Below are positions 27,577 through 34,727 of a stretch of DNA of 64,000 nucleotides, piece by piece. The notes beneath the pieces were generated by a model that saw only the letters and a program-made list of their open reading frames with translations, did not search any database and was not told where the DNA came from. Source of the DNA: Mycoplasma sp. CAG:776 (GTDB lineage: Bacteria; Bacillota_I; Bacilli_A; RF39; UBA660); contig FR903077.1 in assembly GCA_000438195.1 (NCBI GenBank), positions 67,720-131,719 on the forward strand, in the 5' to 3' direction. The number at the start of each line of letters is the position of its first letter. Positions within the stretch are counted from its first letter, which is position 1. The translations under genes and the position numbers were made by a program.

Positions 27577-27614
27577 AAAAAGAAGCTAAAGCGATTTGAG
27601 CTTCTTTTTGTTTT
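27577..27614 (+). terminator. second strong terminator in the 27440-28048 gap
   Basis: Eleven-base perfect arms AAAAAGAAGCT/AGCTTCTTTTT (27577-27587 with 27599-27609) are followed by GTTTT. No gene lies between this and the terminator at 27486, so it may end a short untranslated transcript or be a back-up. Confidence 0.75.
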
Positions 27615-27715
27615 AACTATCAGATTTTTAATTAAAAATAAGAAGTTTTGACAACTTTTGTCGAAAAGTCTTTATCAAAGTAAAAAGTGTGTTATGATAA
27701 AGGCACGGTGATAGA

Positions 27716-27817
27716 ATGAAAGAGGAAATTTTAATTAGTGATATTATTAAAAATGTAGATGAGTTATTATTATATTTAGAAGTACATTTTACAATAAAAA
27801 ACATCAATAAAATATAA
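27716..27817 (+). CDS. 33-residue acidic small ORF
   Basis: The ORF encodes MKEEILISDIIKNVDELLLY and 13 more residues, with a helical, amphipathic look. A GGTGATAGA ribosome-site-like stretch precedes the ATG. An extended -10 TGTTATGAT lies at 27690-27698, and a palindromic GACAACTTTTGTC at 27650-27662 overlaps a TTGACA at 27648. The family is unknown. The rest of the 27440-28048 gap shows only hairpins. Confidence 0.4.
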   Translation: MKEEILISDIIKNVDELLLYLEVHFTIKNINKI

Positions 27818-27918
27818 AAGAATAAAAAATATTTAAAATACCTATTCTTAAATTAAAACTAATTTATAATTAAAAAATCAATATTTTTATTTCTTTTACG
27901 TGTTAGAAATCTCATATT

Positions 27919-28002
27919 TAAAAGATGCTAATTTTCTTATGAAAAGTAAAATAGAAACTGCAAAATAATTATAGGAGAATAAATAGAAATTAGCATCTTT
28001 TA
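27919..28002. repeat. 16-bp perfect inverted repeat upstream of lgt
   Basis: TAAAAGATGCTAATTT (27919-27934) is repeated in inverse as AAATTAGCATCTTTTA (27987-28002), with 52 nt between. The loop includes AGGAGAA and a nine-codon ORF without a good ribosome site. The right arm ends just before the lgt -10 TATAAT (28021-28026). It may be a leader hairpin or a tiny mobile-element relic. Confidence 0.6.
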
Positions 28003-28048
28003 GAAAAAAAGAAATTAGTGTATAATAAAATAAGAAATGAGTGATGAA

Positions 28049-28873
28049 ATGGATCCTATTATGTTTTCATTATTTGGAATAGAAATTCATTGGTATTCCA
28101 TTCTAATATTAATTGGAATTATTATTGGTTTAATTATACTCGAAAAAGAAGCTAAAAAGTTCAAATATCCCAAAGAATTAATATTTAATATTTGTTTCTG
28201 GGCTATAATTTTTGGGATTATAGGTGCGAGGATATACTACGTAATATTTAATTTTTCTTATTATCAAAATAATTTATTAGAAATATTTGCGATATGGAAT
28301 GGCGGATTAGCTATACATGGAGGAATAATTGCGGGGGTAATAACAGTTATTTTCTTTGCTAAAAAATATCATTTAAATTTTCTAAAATTGTTAGATATGG
28401 CAGCACCAAGTTTGATTTTAGCTCAAGCAATTGGAAGATGGGGGAACTTTTTTAATGGTGAAGCTCATGGGATAGCAGTTTCTTTAAGTAAGTTACAAGA
28501 TTTATTAGTACCTAATTTTATAATTGAAGGTATGAATATAGGGGGAATTTACTATCTGCCAACCTTTTATTTTGAATCTTTATGGTGTTTATTAGGATTT
28601 ATTATTTTAATAATCATTAGAAAAATGAAATATATTAAAATCGGAGCTACCACAAGTATTTATTTAATGTGGTATAGCTTTGGAAGGTTTTTTATTGAAG
28701 CATGGCGAACAGATTCTCTAATGATAGGAGGCTTTAAAGTAGCCCAAATTATTTCTGTTATTTTATTCATAACTGGATTAGTATATTTAATATATTTAAG
28801 TAGAAAAGGAAAATATGAAGAGTTATATAATGATATAAATGCCAAAAGAATTGCTAAAAAGGAGAAAAAATAA
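28049..28873 (+). CDS. lgt: prolipoprotein diacylglyceryl transferase
   Basis: Lgt transfers diacylglycerol from phosphatidylglycerol to the lipobox cysteine of prolipoproteins. The protein of about 274 residues has seven membrane helices and the signature HGGIIAGV near 91. It also has the Lgt box AQAIGRWGNFFNGEAHG (about 127-143), including the phosphatidylglycerol-binding Arg, and YSFGRFFIEAWRTDS near 208. I preferred ATG 28049, giving MDPIMFSLFG with GAGTGATG just upstream and the usual family N-terminus, over ATG 28037. It overlaps the trxB-like gene by one base. Predicted lipoprotein substrates include the product of the gene at 23799. Confidence 0.93.
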   Translation: MDPIMFSLFGIEIHWYSILILIGIIIGLIILEKEAKKFKYPKELIFNICFWAIIFGIIGARIYYVIFNFSYYQNNLLEIFAIWNGGLAIHGGIIAGVITVIFFAKKYHLNFLKLLDMAAPSLILAQAIGRWGNFFNGEAHGIAVSLSKLQDLLVPNFIIEGMNIGGIYYLPTFYFESLWCLLGFIILIIIRKMKYIKIGATTSIYLMWYSFGRFFIEAWRTDSLMIGGFKVAQIISVILFITGLVYLIYLSRKGKYEELYNDINAKRIAKKEKK

Positions 28874-29751
28874 TGTATGATTTAATTATAATTGGAATGG
28901 GGATATCTGGAGTAAGTGCTGGAATATATGCGAAAAGAGCAGGACTTAAAGTTCTTTTGTTAGAAGGGAGTACTCCTGGAGGAACCCTAAATCAAATTAA
29001 CAAAGTGGATAATTATCCGGGGATCATTTCGGTAAGTGGGCCTGATTTTGCATATAACCTATTTGAAGAAGTAAATAAAATGCAAATAGAGTATAAACTT
29101 GAAAAAGTAACAGACGTTATTTTAGATGAAATAAAAGTAATAAAAACTACTAAAAATGTTTATGAAGCTAAGAATTTACTAATTGCTAGTGGAAGAAGGC
29201 CAAAATTATTAGGACTTGCTGATGAAGAGAAATTCTTAGGTAAAGGAATAAGTACCTGTGCATTATGTGATGGCACTTTATATAAAAATCAAGATATAGC
29301 AGTAATTGGTGGGGGATCTAGTGCTTTAAGTGAGGCCTTATATCTTTCAAATATTGTGAATAAAGTATATCTTATCCACAGAAGAGAAGAATTTCGAGGT
29401 GAAGATACTCTAATAAAAGCGGTAAAAGAAAAAAATAACATTGAATTAATTTTAAATAATGAAGTAAAGAAATTAAAAATAGAAGAAGATACTTTAAAGG
29501 GAGTTATTTTAAAAGATGATCGAGAACTTTTAGTAAAAGGAATATTTATTTATGTAGGATTTATTCCTAATACTGATTTTTTAGTAAATACCGATGTTAA
29601 ATTAGAAAATGGTTATATTGTGATAAATGCAGAGCACGAAACAAATATAAAAGGTATATACGCTAGTGGTGATGTAACCAAAAAAGAAATATATCAACTG
29701 ATAAATGCTGCTAGTGAAGGAGCAGAAGCAGTAATATATTTAAGTAAATAA
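28873..29751 (+). CDS. trxB: thioredoxin reductase-like flavoprotein
   Basis: TrxB reduces thioredoxin with NADPH through FAD and a CxxC pair. This 292-residue protein has the FAD motif IIGMGISGVSAGIYAKRAG (about 5-23), the redox-active CALCDG (about 133-138), the NADPH motif VIGGGSSALSEALYL (about 147-161) and the C-terminal FAD motif IYASGDVTKKE. It is about 20 residues shorter than typical. The start codon shares an A with the lgt stop (TAATG), so translation is coupled. Neighbouring lgt and trxB is common in Bacilli. Ferredoxin- or flavodoxin-dependent relatives exist, so the electron donor is not certain. Confidence 0.88.
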   Translation: MYDLIIIGMGISGVSAGIYAKRAGLKVLLLEGSTPGGTLNQINKVDNYPGIISVSGPDFAYNLFEEVNKMQIEYKLEKVTDVILDEIKVIKTTKNVYEAKNLLIASGRRPKLLGLADEEKFLGKGISTCALCDGTLYKNQDIAVIGGGSSALSEALYLSNIVNKVYLIHRREEFRGEDTLIKAVKEKNNIELILNNEVKKLKIEEDTLKGVILKDDRELLVKGIFIYVGFIPNTDFLVNTDVKLENGYIVINAEHETNIKGIYASGDVTKKEIYQLINAASEGAEAVIYLSK

Positions 29752-29808
29752 AAAACTGTTCAAGTAAAAAGTTTTGTGATATACTTAAATATAATCAGAG
29801 GTGGAAGT

Positions 29809-30870
29809 ATGAAAAAGAAATTAAAAAAGAAAAATTTAATAATACTTATTATAATAGGAATTTTGCTAATTGGAGGAATCACGACAACAGCTATATTTTT
29901 AGCCAAGGATAATTCTAGTAGTGAGACATCTAAAAATAAAGATAAAGGAAAGGATAAAGATAAAGACGTACCAGAAGTAGAAATTGTAGACTTAGATAGT
30001 ACTTCAAGACCATATGCAGTTATGATTAATAATATTGGAGCTGCAAGACCATATCATACGGGCTTACAAGATGCTTATTTAGTATATGAGATAGTAGTAG
30101 AAGGTGGAATTACTAGATATTTAGCTTTATTTAAAGATAAACAAAATGAAACTGTTGGAAATGTTCGTAGTGCAAGACATTATTACCTAGATTATGTTTT
30201 AGAAAATGATGCATACTATGTTCACTGGGGATGGTCACTACAAGCAGAAAGTGATATTTCAAGTTTAAAGATTAATAATTTAAATGGATTAACTTATGGT
30301 TCTCCTTATTTCTTTAGAAAAAATATAAGTGGCATAAGTACAGAACATAAAGCTTTTACTAATTTAAAAGAGCTATCTAGTTTAGTAGATAAATTAGGAT
30401 ATCGCAAAGAAACAAATAAAGATTTGTTATTAAATTATAGTGCTACATCAGTAATTCTACCAGAAGAAGAACAATTAAATGCTACCAATGTTGATTTAAA
30501 ATATTCGGGAAGTTCCATTACAAATTATGTCTATGATAGTGAAGCAAAAGTGTATAAACAATTTGTAAATGATAAAGCTCATACTGATTATGAAACAAAA
30601 AATCAATATACAGTAAAAAATATTATTACTTATCAAGTAGGAAATAAAACGATAGCTGGAGATGAAAAAGGTCGTCAAGATTTAGATAATATTGGTAGTG
30701 GTAAAGGATATTTCATCACAGAAGGAAGAGCCATTCCAATAACTTGGGAAAAAAAGAGTAGATCGGCTCAAACCATATATCGCTATCAAGATGGAACAGA
30801 AATAACTGTTAATGATGGGAATACATGGATTCATATTGTACCTAAAAGTGGTAGTATAAGTATTTCATAA
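29809..30870 (+). CDS. DUF3048-family (YerB-like) membrane-anchored protein
   Basis: This protein of about 353 residues has one N-terminal membrane anchor (NLIILIIIGILLIGG) without a lipobox, followed by a Lys/Asp-rich linker. The extracytoplasmic domain matches DUF3048: RPYAVMINNIGAARPYHTGL near 67, YEIVVEGGITRYLALF near 93, VGNVRSARHYYLDYVL near 115, and a C-terminal part with KGYFITEGRAIPITWEK. Bacillus YerB is the best-known member; its function is unresolved. ATG 29809 is chosen because AGAGGTGG lies just upstream; the GTG at 29776 has no such site. TATAAT is at 29790-29795. Confidence 0.8.
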   Translation: MKKKLKKKNLIILIIIGILLIGGITTTAIFLAKDNSSSETSKNKDKGKDKDKDVPEVEIVDLDSTSRPYAVMINNIGAARPYHTGLQDAYLVYEIVVEGGITRYLALFKDKQNETVGNVRSARHYYLDYVLENDAYYVHWGWSLQAESDISSLKINNLNGLTYGSPYFFRKNISGISTEHKAFTNLKELSSLVDKLGYRKETNKDLLLNYSATSVILPEEEQLNATNVDLKYSGSSITNYVYDSEAKVYKQFVNDKAHTDYETKNQYTVKNIITYQVGNKTIAGDEKGRQDLDNIGSGKGYFITEGRAIPITWEKKSRSAQTIYRYQDGTEITVNDGNTWIHIVPKSGSISIS

Positions 30871-30902
30871 TCTTTTGCATAGAATTAAAATAGGAGGTTC
30901 TA

Positions 30903-31145
30903 ATGGATACATTAATTGATTTTTTATTAAATAATTATATTTGGTTTTTAGTAATTTCTCTTATTTTAATTTTTGCCTTAATTGGTTATTTAGTAGATGC
31001 AAGTACTAATAAAGAAGAAAAAAAGAAAAAAGTAACGCCAATTGCACCTATTAAAGAAGATAAAAAAATAACAGTTCATCCTTCCGTAGAAGTCTATACA
31101 AATGATGAATTTGATGATCCGTTAATTAAAGATAAAAATGCTTAA
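30903..31145 (+). CDS. small single-span membrane protein
   Basis: This 80-residue protein has one transmembrane helix (YIWFLVISLILIFALIGYLV, about 12-31), then a charged cytoplasmic tail with KEEKKKKV and an acidic C-terminus. TAGGAGG precedes the ATG. It follows the DUF3048 gene by 32 nt and ends in a hairpin at 31134-31157, so the two are probably co-transcribed. No family is recognised. Confidence 0.7.
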   Translation: MDTLIDFLLNNYIWFLVISLILIFALIGYLVDASTNKEEKKKKVTPIAPIKEDKKITVHPSVEVYTNDEFDDPLIKDKNA

Positions 31146-31157
31146 AGGCATTTTTTT
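31134..31157 (+). terminator. terminator after the small membrane protein
   Basis: AAAAATGC/GCATTTTT (31134-31141 with 31148-31155) is followed by T residues and overlaps the stop codon. Confidence 0.7.
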
Positions 31158-31563
31158 AACTTAAATAAAAACTTTTAATTTTTCCTTTCAGTATAAACAA
31201 AATTTCTTCCATTTCATCATACCAATTTTCTAAAATTACAGAATAATTTATATTATTTGAACCAAATTTAGTGTCATAAACAAATTCTCTGAAATCTTCT
31301 AACCAATGAATAATATTTGCAAGAACATATTCATCCTCTTCCTCTAGTTGCCAAAAAGGAAAAGTGATCCAAAACCGCATATCAGAACAAGTGAACATTG
31401 CATTATAAATTGCTCTATAATTATCATTTATAAGTATCTTAAAAAGTTTTGTATAATAAAAAATATATGGGGGATTTTTAAAACATAGCTTTTGATAAGC
31501 CAAGCAAATATCAACGAGTGAAGATGATAGATTAATTTTAAAAATACTATAAATATTTTTCAT
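31156..31563 (-). CDS. hypothetical protein with a J-domain-like N-terminus lacking HPD
   Basis: This protein of about 135 residues starts MKNIYSIFKINLSSSLVDIC. It has the spacing of a DnaJ J-domain: a YxIF/L start, a helix AYQKLCFK, then a second helix FKILINDNYRAIYNAMF like the usual EAYEVLSDxxxRxxYD. Where DnaJ has HPD it reads NPP, so it could not stimulate DnaK in the known way. The second half is acidic and rich in Trp/Tyr. ATG 31563 is chosen because AGGTGG lies 5 nt upstream on the minus strand. The J-domain relation is my inference from the pattern. Function is unknown. Confidence 0.55.
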   Translation of the reverse strand: MKNIYSIFKINLSSSLVDICLAYQKLCFKNPPYIFYYTKLFKILINDNYRAIYNAMFTCSDMRFWITFPFWQLEEEDEYVLANIIHWLEDFREFVYDTKFGSNNINYSVILENWYDEMEEILFILKGKIKSFYLS

Positions 31564-31605
31564 ACAAACCACCTATTTGTGCATATTATAATAAAAAAAT
31601 CTTTT

Positions 31606-31657
31606 AATGTAAATATACATTTTATTTATTTACTTTTAAAGAAAGATTCGCTATAAT
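31606..31657 (+). promoter_or_regulatory. rubrerythrin promoter with upstream palindrome
   Basis: TTTACT (31629-31634), 17 bp, TATAAT (31652-31657) form a good sigma-A promoter, with CGGAGG as ribosome site downstream. AATGTA/TACATT arms (31606-31611 and 31616-31621) just upstream of the -35 are an operator candidate. They do not match the PerR consensus TTATAATNATTATAA. Confidence 0.6.
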
Positions 31658-31677
31658 ATTAAACGGAGGTAATATAT

Positions 31678-32217
31678 ATGGAATTAAAAGGTTCAAGAAC
31701 AGAAGCTAATTTAATGGCTGCTTTTGCTGGTGAATCACAAGCAAGAAATAAATATACATTCTATGCTTCACAAGCTAAAAAGGATGGATATGAACAAATC
31801 GCAGCTATTTTTGAAGAAACTGCTAACAATGAAAAAGAACATGCAAAAATGTGGTTTAAAGAATTACATGGAGGAAAAGTTCCAGATACATTAACAAATC
31901 TTAAAGATGCTGCTGAAGGAGAAAACTATGAATGGACAGAAATGTACAAAGAATTTGCTGAAATAGCTCGTGAAGAGGGATTTGACCGTATTGCTAATCT
32001 TTTTGAAGGTGTAGCAGCAATAGAAAAACATCACGAAGATAGATACTTAAAATTAGTAGGAAATATTGATGAACATTTAGTATTTGCTCGTGGTGAAGAA
32101 ATGGTATGGGTATGTCGTAATTGTGGACATGTATATGTTGGCGCTGAAGCTCCAAAAGTATGCCCAGTATGTGCTCATCCACAAAGTTTTATGGAACTTA
32201 AAGCAGAGAACTATTAA
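31678..32217 (+). CDS. rbr: rubrerythrin
   Basis: Rubrerythrin reduces hydrogen peroxide in anaerobes through a diiron site and a rubredoxin centre. The 179-residue protein has a ferritin-like four-helix domain with metal ligands in FAGESQARNKY (about 15-25), EETANNEKEHAKMW (about 45-58) and VAAIEKHHEDRY (about 111-122). A C-terminal rubredoxin-like zinc/iron ribbon, CRNCGHVYVG ... CPVCAHPQ (about 144-167), follows. It is full length. A strong promoter, a good ribosome site and favourable codons suggest high expression. The gene stands alone. It indicates an anaerobic or microaerophilic lifestyle. Confidence 0.95.
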   Translation: MELKGSRTEANLMAAFAGESQARNKYTFYASQAKKDGYEQIAAIFEETANNEKEHAKMWFKELHGGKVPDTLTNLKDAAEGENYEWTEMYKEFAEIAREEGFDRIANLFEGVAAIEKHHEDRYLKLVGNIDEHLVFARGEEMVWVCRNCGHVYVGAEAPKVCPVCAHPQSFMELKAENY

Positions 32218-32351
32218 TTTAGTTCTTTTTTAGTGATAATATTACTATTAAATACAAATAGGAAAGTAATAATAATTGCTATTTAAACAAAACTTTATTT
32301 AAAAATAAAAGTAATTTTACAAAAGATCAAGCTTGTTTTTTTTCAAAGTAA

Positions 32352-32360
32352 TGCTATAAT
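32352..32360 (+). promoter_or_regulatory. extended -10 promoter of the 32384 gene
   Basis: TGCTATAAT (32352-32360) is a perfect extended -10, 24 nt before the start codon. No clear -35 is seen. The 32218-32351 gap upstream shows nothing else. Confidence 0.5.
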
Positions 32361-32383
32361 AATAGGCCAATGGAGTAATTATT

Positions 32384-33442
32384 ATGAATAGTCAAATGTT
32401 AGAAGATTTTTTAAATTTATTACCAGAAGAATTTAAAGAAAATGAAATATTTAATTCCATCATGGAACTTTTAAAAAAGGAATTAGAGGAAAATGCAAAA
32501 ATATTACATTTATCTTTATCTAGCATTTTTATTGCAGATGTACTAAATTTTTATCCTGAATTATCTAATATTGTAATAGTAGATGAAAACACAGAAGATT
32601 TAATAAATTTTTCTATTTTAACAAAAGATGGCTTAATCTCATTAAATATTAGAGATTATGATACATTAAAAGAAATGAAATTAAGTACAACAGCAACGAA
32701 TGGATATCAAAAAACACTTACATTAATAATTACTGATCAAATAATGGATCTAAGAATAAAAAGTCAAAAAGAAGAAAATGGTTTTATTACAGAGTATGAT
32801 TACGATATAAAGCTTTATGACATAGATGGAAATGAATTGGAACTAGATAAAGAAAATGAGAAAGACTTAGATTTTAGTGAAGAGTTTGCAATTCCGTTAA
32901 AAGATGCCCGCGCCTATCGCTTAAATTTTCATAAACATATAGATTTTTTAAATGAAAATAAAATTAAAAGTGAGCAACGGGAAATGGATTTAATGTTTAA
33001 AGATGATCTATTTCGAAGTCCGTTTAAAATTGATGATTTAGAAAAATTTATAAGACAAGAGCAAGACCGAGATGTATTAGAGTTTATTGATGAAATTCCC
33101 CCAAAATATAGTTTGACAGGAAAACTAGATCATTTTATAGAAAATATAAAAAGAATTATTAGAGAAAGTGAAGAAGTAATTATATCAGAGAATTTATATT
33201 ATGCTTTATCAAATTATTTATTAGGATTTGATAGGGATATAATTTACAACAAAGGAAAGTTAATAAATAAATTAAATGGAAGATTTTTTATGTATTTTCT
33301 TCACGTAGAAAATGATCAAATAATAGGAATTAAGCAGACATTGAATGAAGAAGATTTAAAAGAATTATTAAATAATAATCCCGAAAATAAAAATATTGAA
33401 GGATTGCTAGATTTTTTCAATTTAGGGAATACTCGTCATTAA
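32384..33442 (+). CDS. hypothetical cytoplasmic protein, 352 residues
   Basis: I do not recognise this protein. It has no signal peptide or membrane helix. It is acidic and rich in Leu, Glu, Asp and Asn. A mixed alpha/beta first half (to about 150) has strand-like segments such as NIVIVDENTEDLINFSIL and KTLTLIITDQIMDL, and the helical second half includes FIRQEQDRDVLEFIDE (about 225-240). It lies directly upstream of the T-box pheST unit but has its own promoter. Base composition and codon use match neighbouring housekeeping genes, which argues for a lineage-specific core protein rather than transfer. Confidence 0.65.
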   Translation: MNSQMLEDFLNLLPEEFKENEIFNSIMELLKKELEENAKILHLSLSSIFIADVLNFYPELSNIVIVDENTEDLINFSILTKDGLISLNIRDYDTLKEMKLSTTATNGYQKTLTLIITDQIMDLRIKSQKEENGFITEYDYDIKLYDIDGNELELDKENEKDLDFSEEFAIPLKDARAYRLNFHKHIDFLNENKIKSEQREMDLMFKDDLFRSPFKIDDLEKFIRQEQDRDVLEFIDEIPPKYSLTGKLDHFIENIKRIIRESEEVIISENLYYALSNYLLGFDRDIIYNKGKLINKLNGRFFMYFLHVENDQIIGIKQTLNEEDLKELLNNNPENKNIEGLLDFFNLGNTRH

Positions 33443-33445
33443 AAG

Positions 33446-33474
33446 TTGCATTTTAAAAAGAATAGTGATAGAAT
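33446..33474 (+). promoter_or_regulatory. pheST promoter
   Basis: TTGCAT (33446-33451), 17 bp, TAGAAT (33469-33474). The predicted start near 33481 coincides with the beginning of the T-box leader. Confidence 0.65.
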
Positions 33475-33480
33475 AAATTC

Positions 33481-33690
33481 ATAAACGTTGATTAAGTCCC
33501 AAGTAGTAGCTTTTAGTTCTTAATAAGAGAAAAAGTAACAAGGCTGAAATTACTTTTAGATAAAAGAAGTTATGAATTTCAAACTTAGGAGTTTTAATAG
33601 TAAGTCGTGCTATAAACGAAAGAGTGCTAGTAATTCTAGAAATTGGGTGGTACCACGGATAATTTCGTCCCAATATTCTAGAATTTTTTT
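33481..33690 (+). ncRNA. T-box riboswitch leader of pheST
   Basis: This leader senses uncharged tRNA-Phe and lets transcription continue. The conserved T-box TGGGTGGTACCACGG is at 33644-33658. Its bulge TGGT ends in T, matching the A discriminator base of tRNA-Phe. A plausible specifier codon, TTC (Phe) followed by A, is at 33578-33580 on the 3' side of stem I. The intrinsic terminator has perfect 10-bp arms AATTCTAGAA/TTCTAGAATT (33632-33641 with 33676-33685) and a T run to about 33690; the left arm lies just before the antiterminator region. The exact 5' boundary is estimated from the promoter. Confidence 0.93.
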
Positions 33691-33709
33691 ATTTAAAGGA
33701 GGAAAAAAC

Positions 33710-34717
33710 ATGGAAGAAAAATTAATAAGATTAAAAGAAGAATTAGAAGAAAAATTAAAAAATACAAGTAAAGAAGCAGATGTCCTAAATGTTAAATCAG
33801 AATATGTTGGTAAAAAAAGTGAGATCGCAAATATTTTAGCTAATTTAAAAGATATGAGTATTGAAGATAAGAAAAAATATGGAAGTCTAATTAACAATAC
33901 CAAAAAAGAGATGGAAGAATTAGTAAATAAAAGACTTGAAGAAATAGAAAATAATACTAACATAACTTTTGATGATACAACCGATTACGAAATAGAATCA
34001 GGATCTTTACATCCCATAACTATTATCGGAAAAGAAATAACGGATATCCTAAAAAGAATGGGATTTACGGTAGTATCAGGACCTGAAATGGAATCAGAGT
34101 ATTATAATTTTGAAGCTTTAAATGTTCCGAAAGATCATCCAGCTAGAGATATGCAAGATACATATTTTTTAGATAATGGAATGGTTTTACGTACACAAAC
34201 TAGTGATAATCAAATACATGCGATGGAAAACTTTGGAGCCCCACTTCGAATTTGTGCACCAGGAAGAGTATTTAGAAATGAAGATTTAGATGCAAATCAC
34301 GAAAATACTTTCTATCAAATAGAGGGAATGGTTATTGATAAAGGGGTAACCATTGAAAATTTACTTTACGTGATGCAAAATTTGTTAAAAGAAGTATTTC
34401 ATGAAGATGTGAAAGTAAGACTTCGACCAGGGTTCTTCCCATTTACTGAGCCAAGTTATGAAATGGATATGTCTTGTTTAATCTGTGGCGGAAAAGGTTG
34501 CCCTACTTGTAAAAATAGTGGATGGATTGAAATGGTTGGAAGTGGTATGGTTCATCCTAACGTTTTGCGAGCTGGAGGCATTAATCCAGAGGAATATACA
34601 GGCTTCGCATTTGGCTTTGGTTTAACAAGACTTGCCATGATGAAATATAAAATAAATGACATCAGAGTTTTAAATAGTGGAGATATTCGCTATTTAAAAG
34701 AATTTAATATAAAATAG
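33710..34717 (+). CDS. pheS: phenylalanyl-tRNA synthetase alpha subunit
   Basis: PheS and PheT form the alpha2-beta2 enzyme that charges tRNA-Phe. The 335-residue protein has an N-terminal coiled-coil tRNA-contact domain (about 1-85) and the class II catalytic core: HPITIIGKEITDIL near 97, DTYFLDNGMVLRTQTSDNQI (motif 2 region) near 150, FYQIEGMVIDKG near 197, and the C-terminal GMVHPNVLRAGGI and FGFGLTRLAMMKY (motif 3). A CLICGGKGCPTC four-cysteine insert near 259 may bind zinc. The start is fixed by AAAGGAGG at 33696-33703; an in-frame ATG at 33572 lies inside the T-box and is not used. Confidence 0.97.
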   Translation: MEEKLIRLKEELEEKLKNTSKEADVLNVKSEYVGKKSEIANILANLKDMSIEDKKKYGSLINNTKKEMEELVNKRLEEIENNTNITFDDTTDYEIESGSLHPITIIGKEITDILKRMGFTVVSGPEMESEYYNFEALNVPKDHPARDMQDTYFLDNGMVLRTQTSDNQIHAMENFGAPLRICAPGRVFRNEDLDANHENTFYQIEGMVIDKGVTIENLLYVMQNLLKEVFHEDVKVRLRPGFFPFTEPSYEMDMSCLICGGKGCPTCKNSGWIEMVGSGMVHPNVLRAGGINPEEYTGFAFGFGLTRLAMMKYKINDIRVLNSGDIRYLKEFNIK

Positions 34718-34727
34718 GAGGAAAAAT

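Noticed and set aside
31606..31621. PerR box in front of rubrerythrin
   Set aside because: The palindrome AATGTA-TACATT does not fit the TTATAATNATTATAA consensus; kept only as an unspecified operator candidate.
33572..33709. Upstream ATG extending PheS by 46 residues
   Set aside because: It lies inside the T-box leader and terminator; the real start has AAAGGAGG just before 33710.
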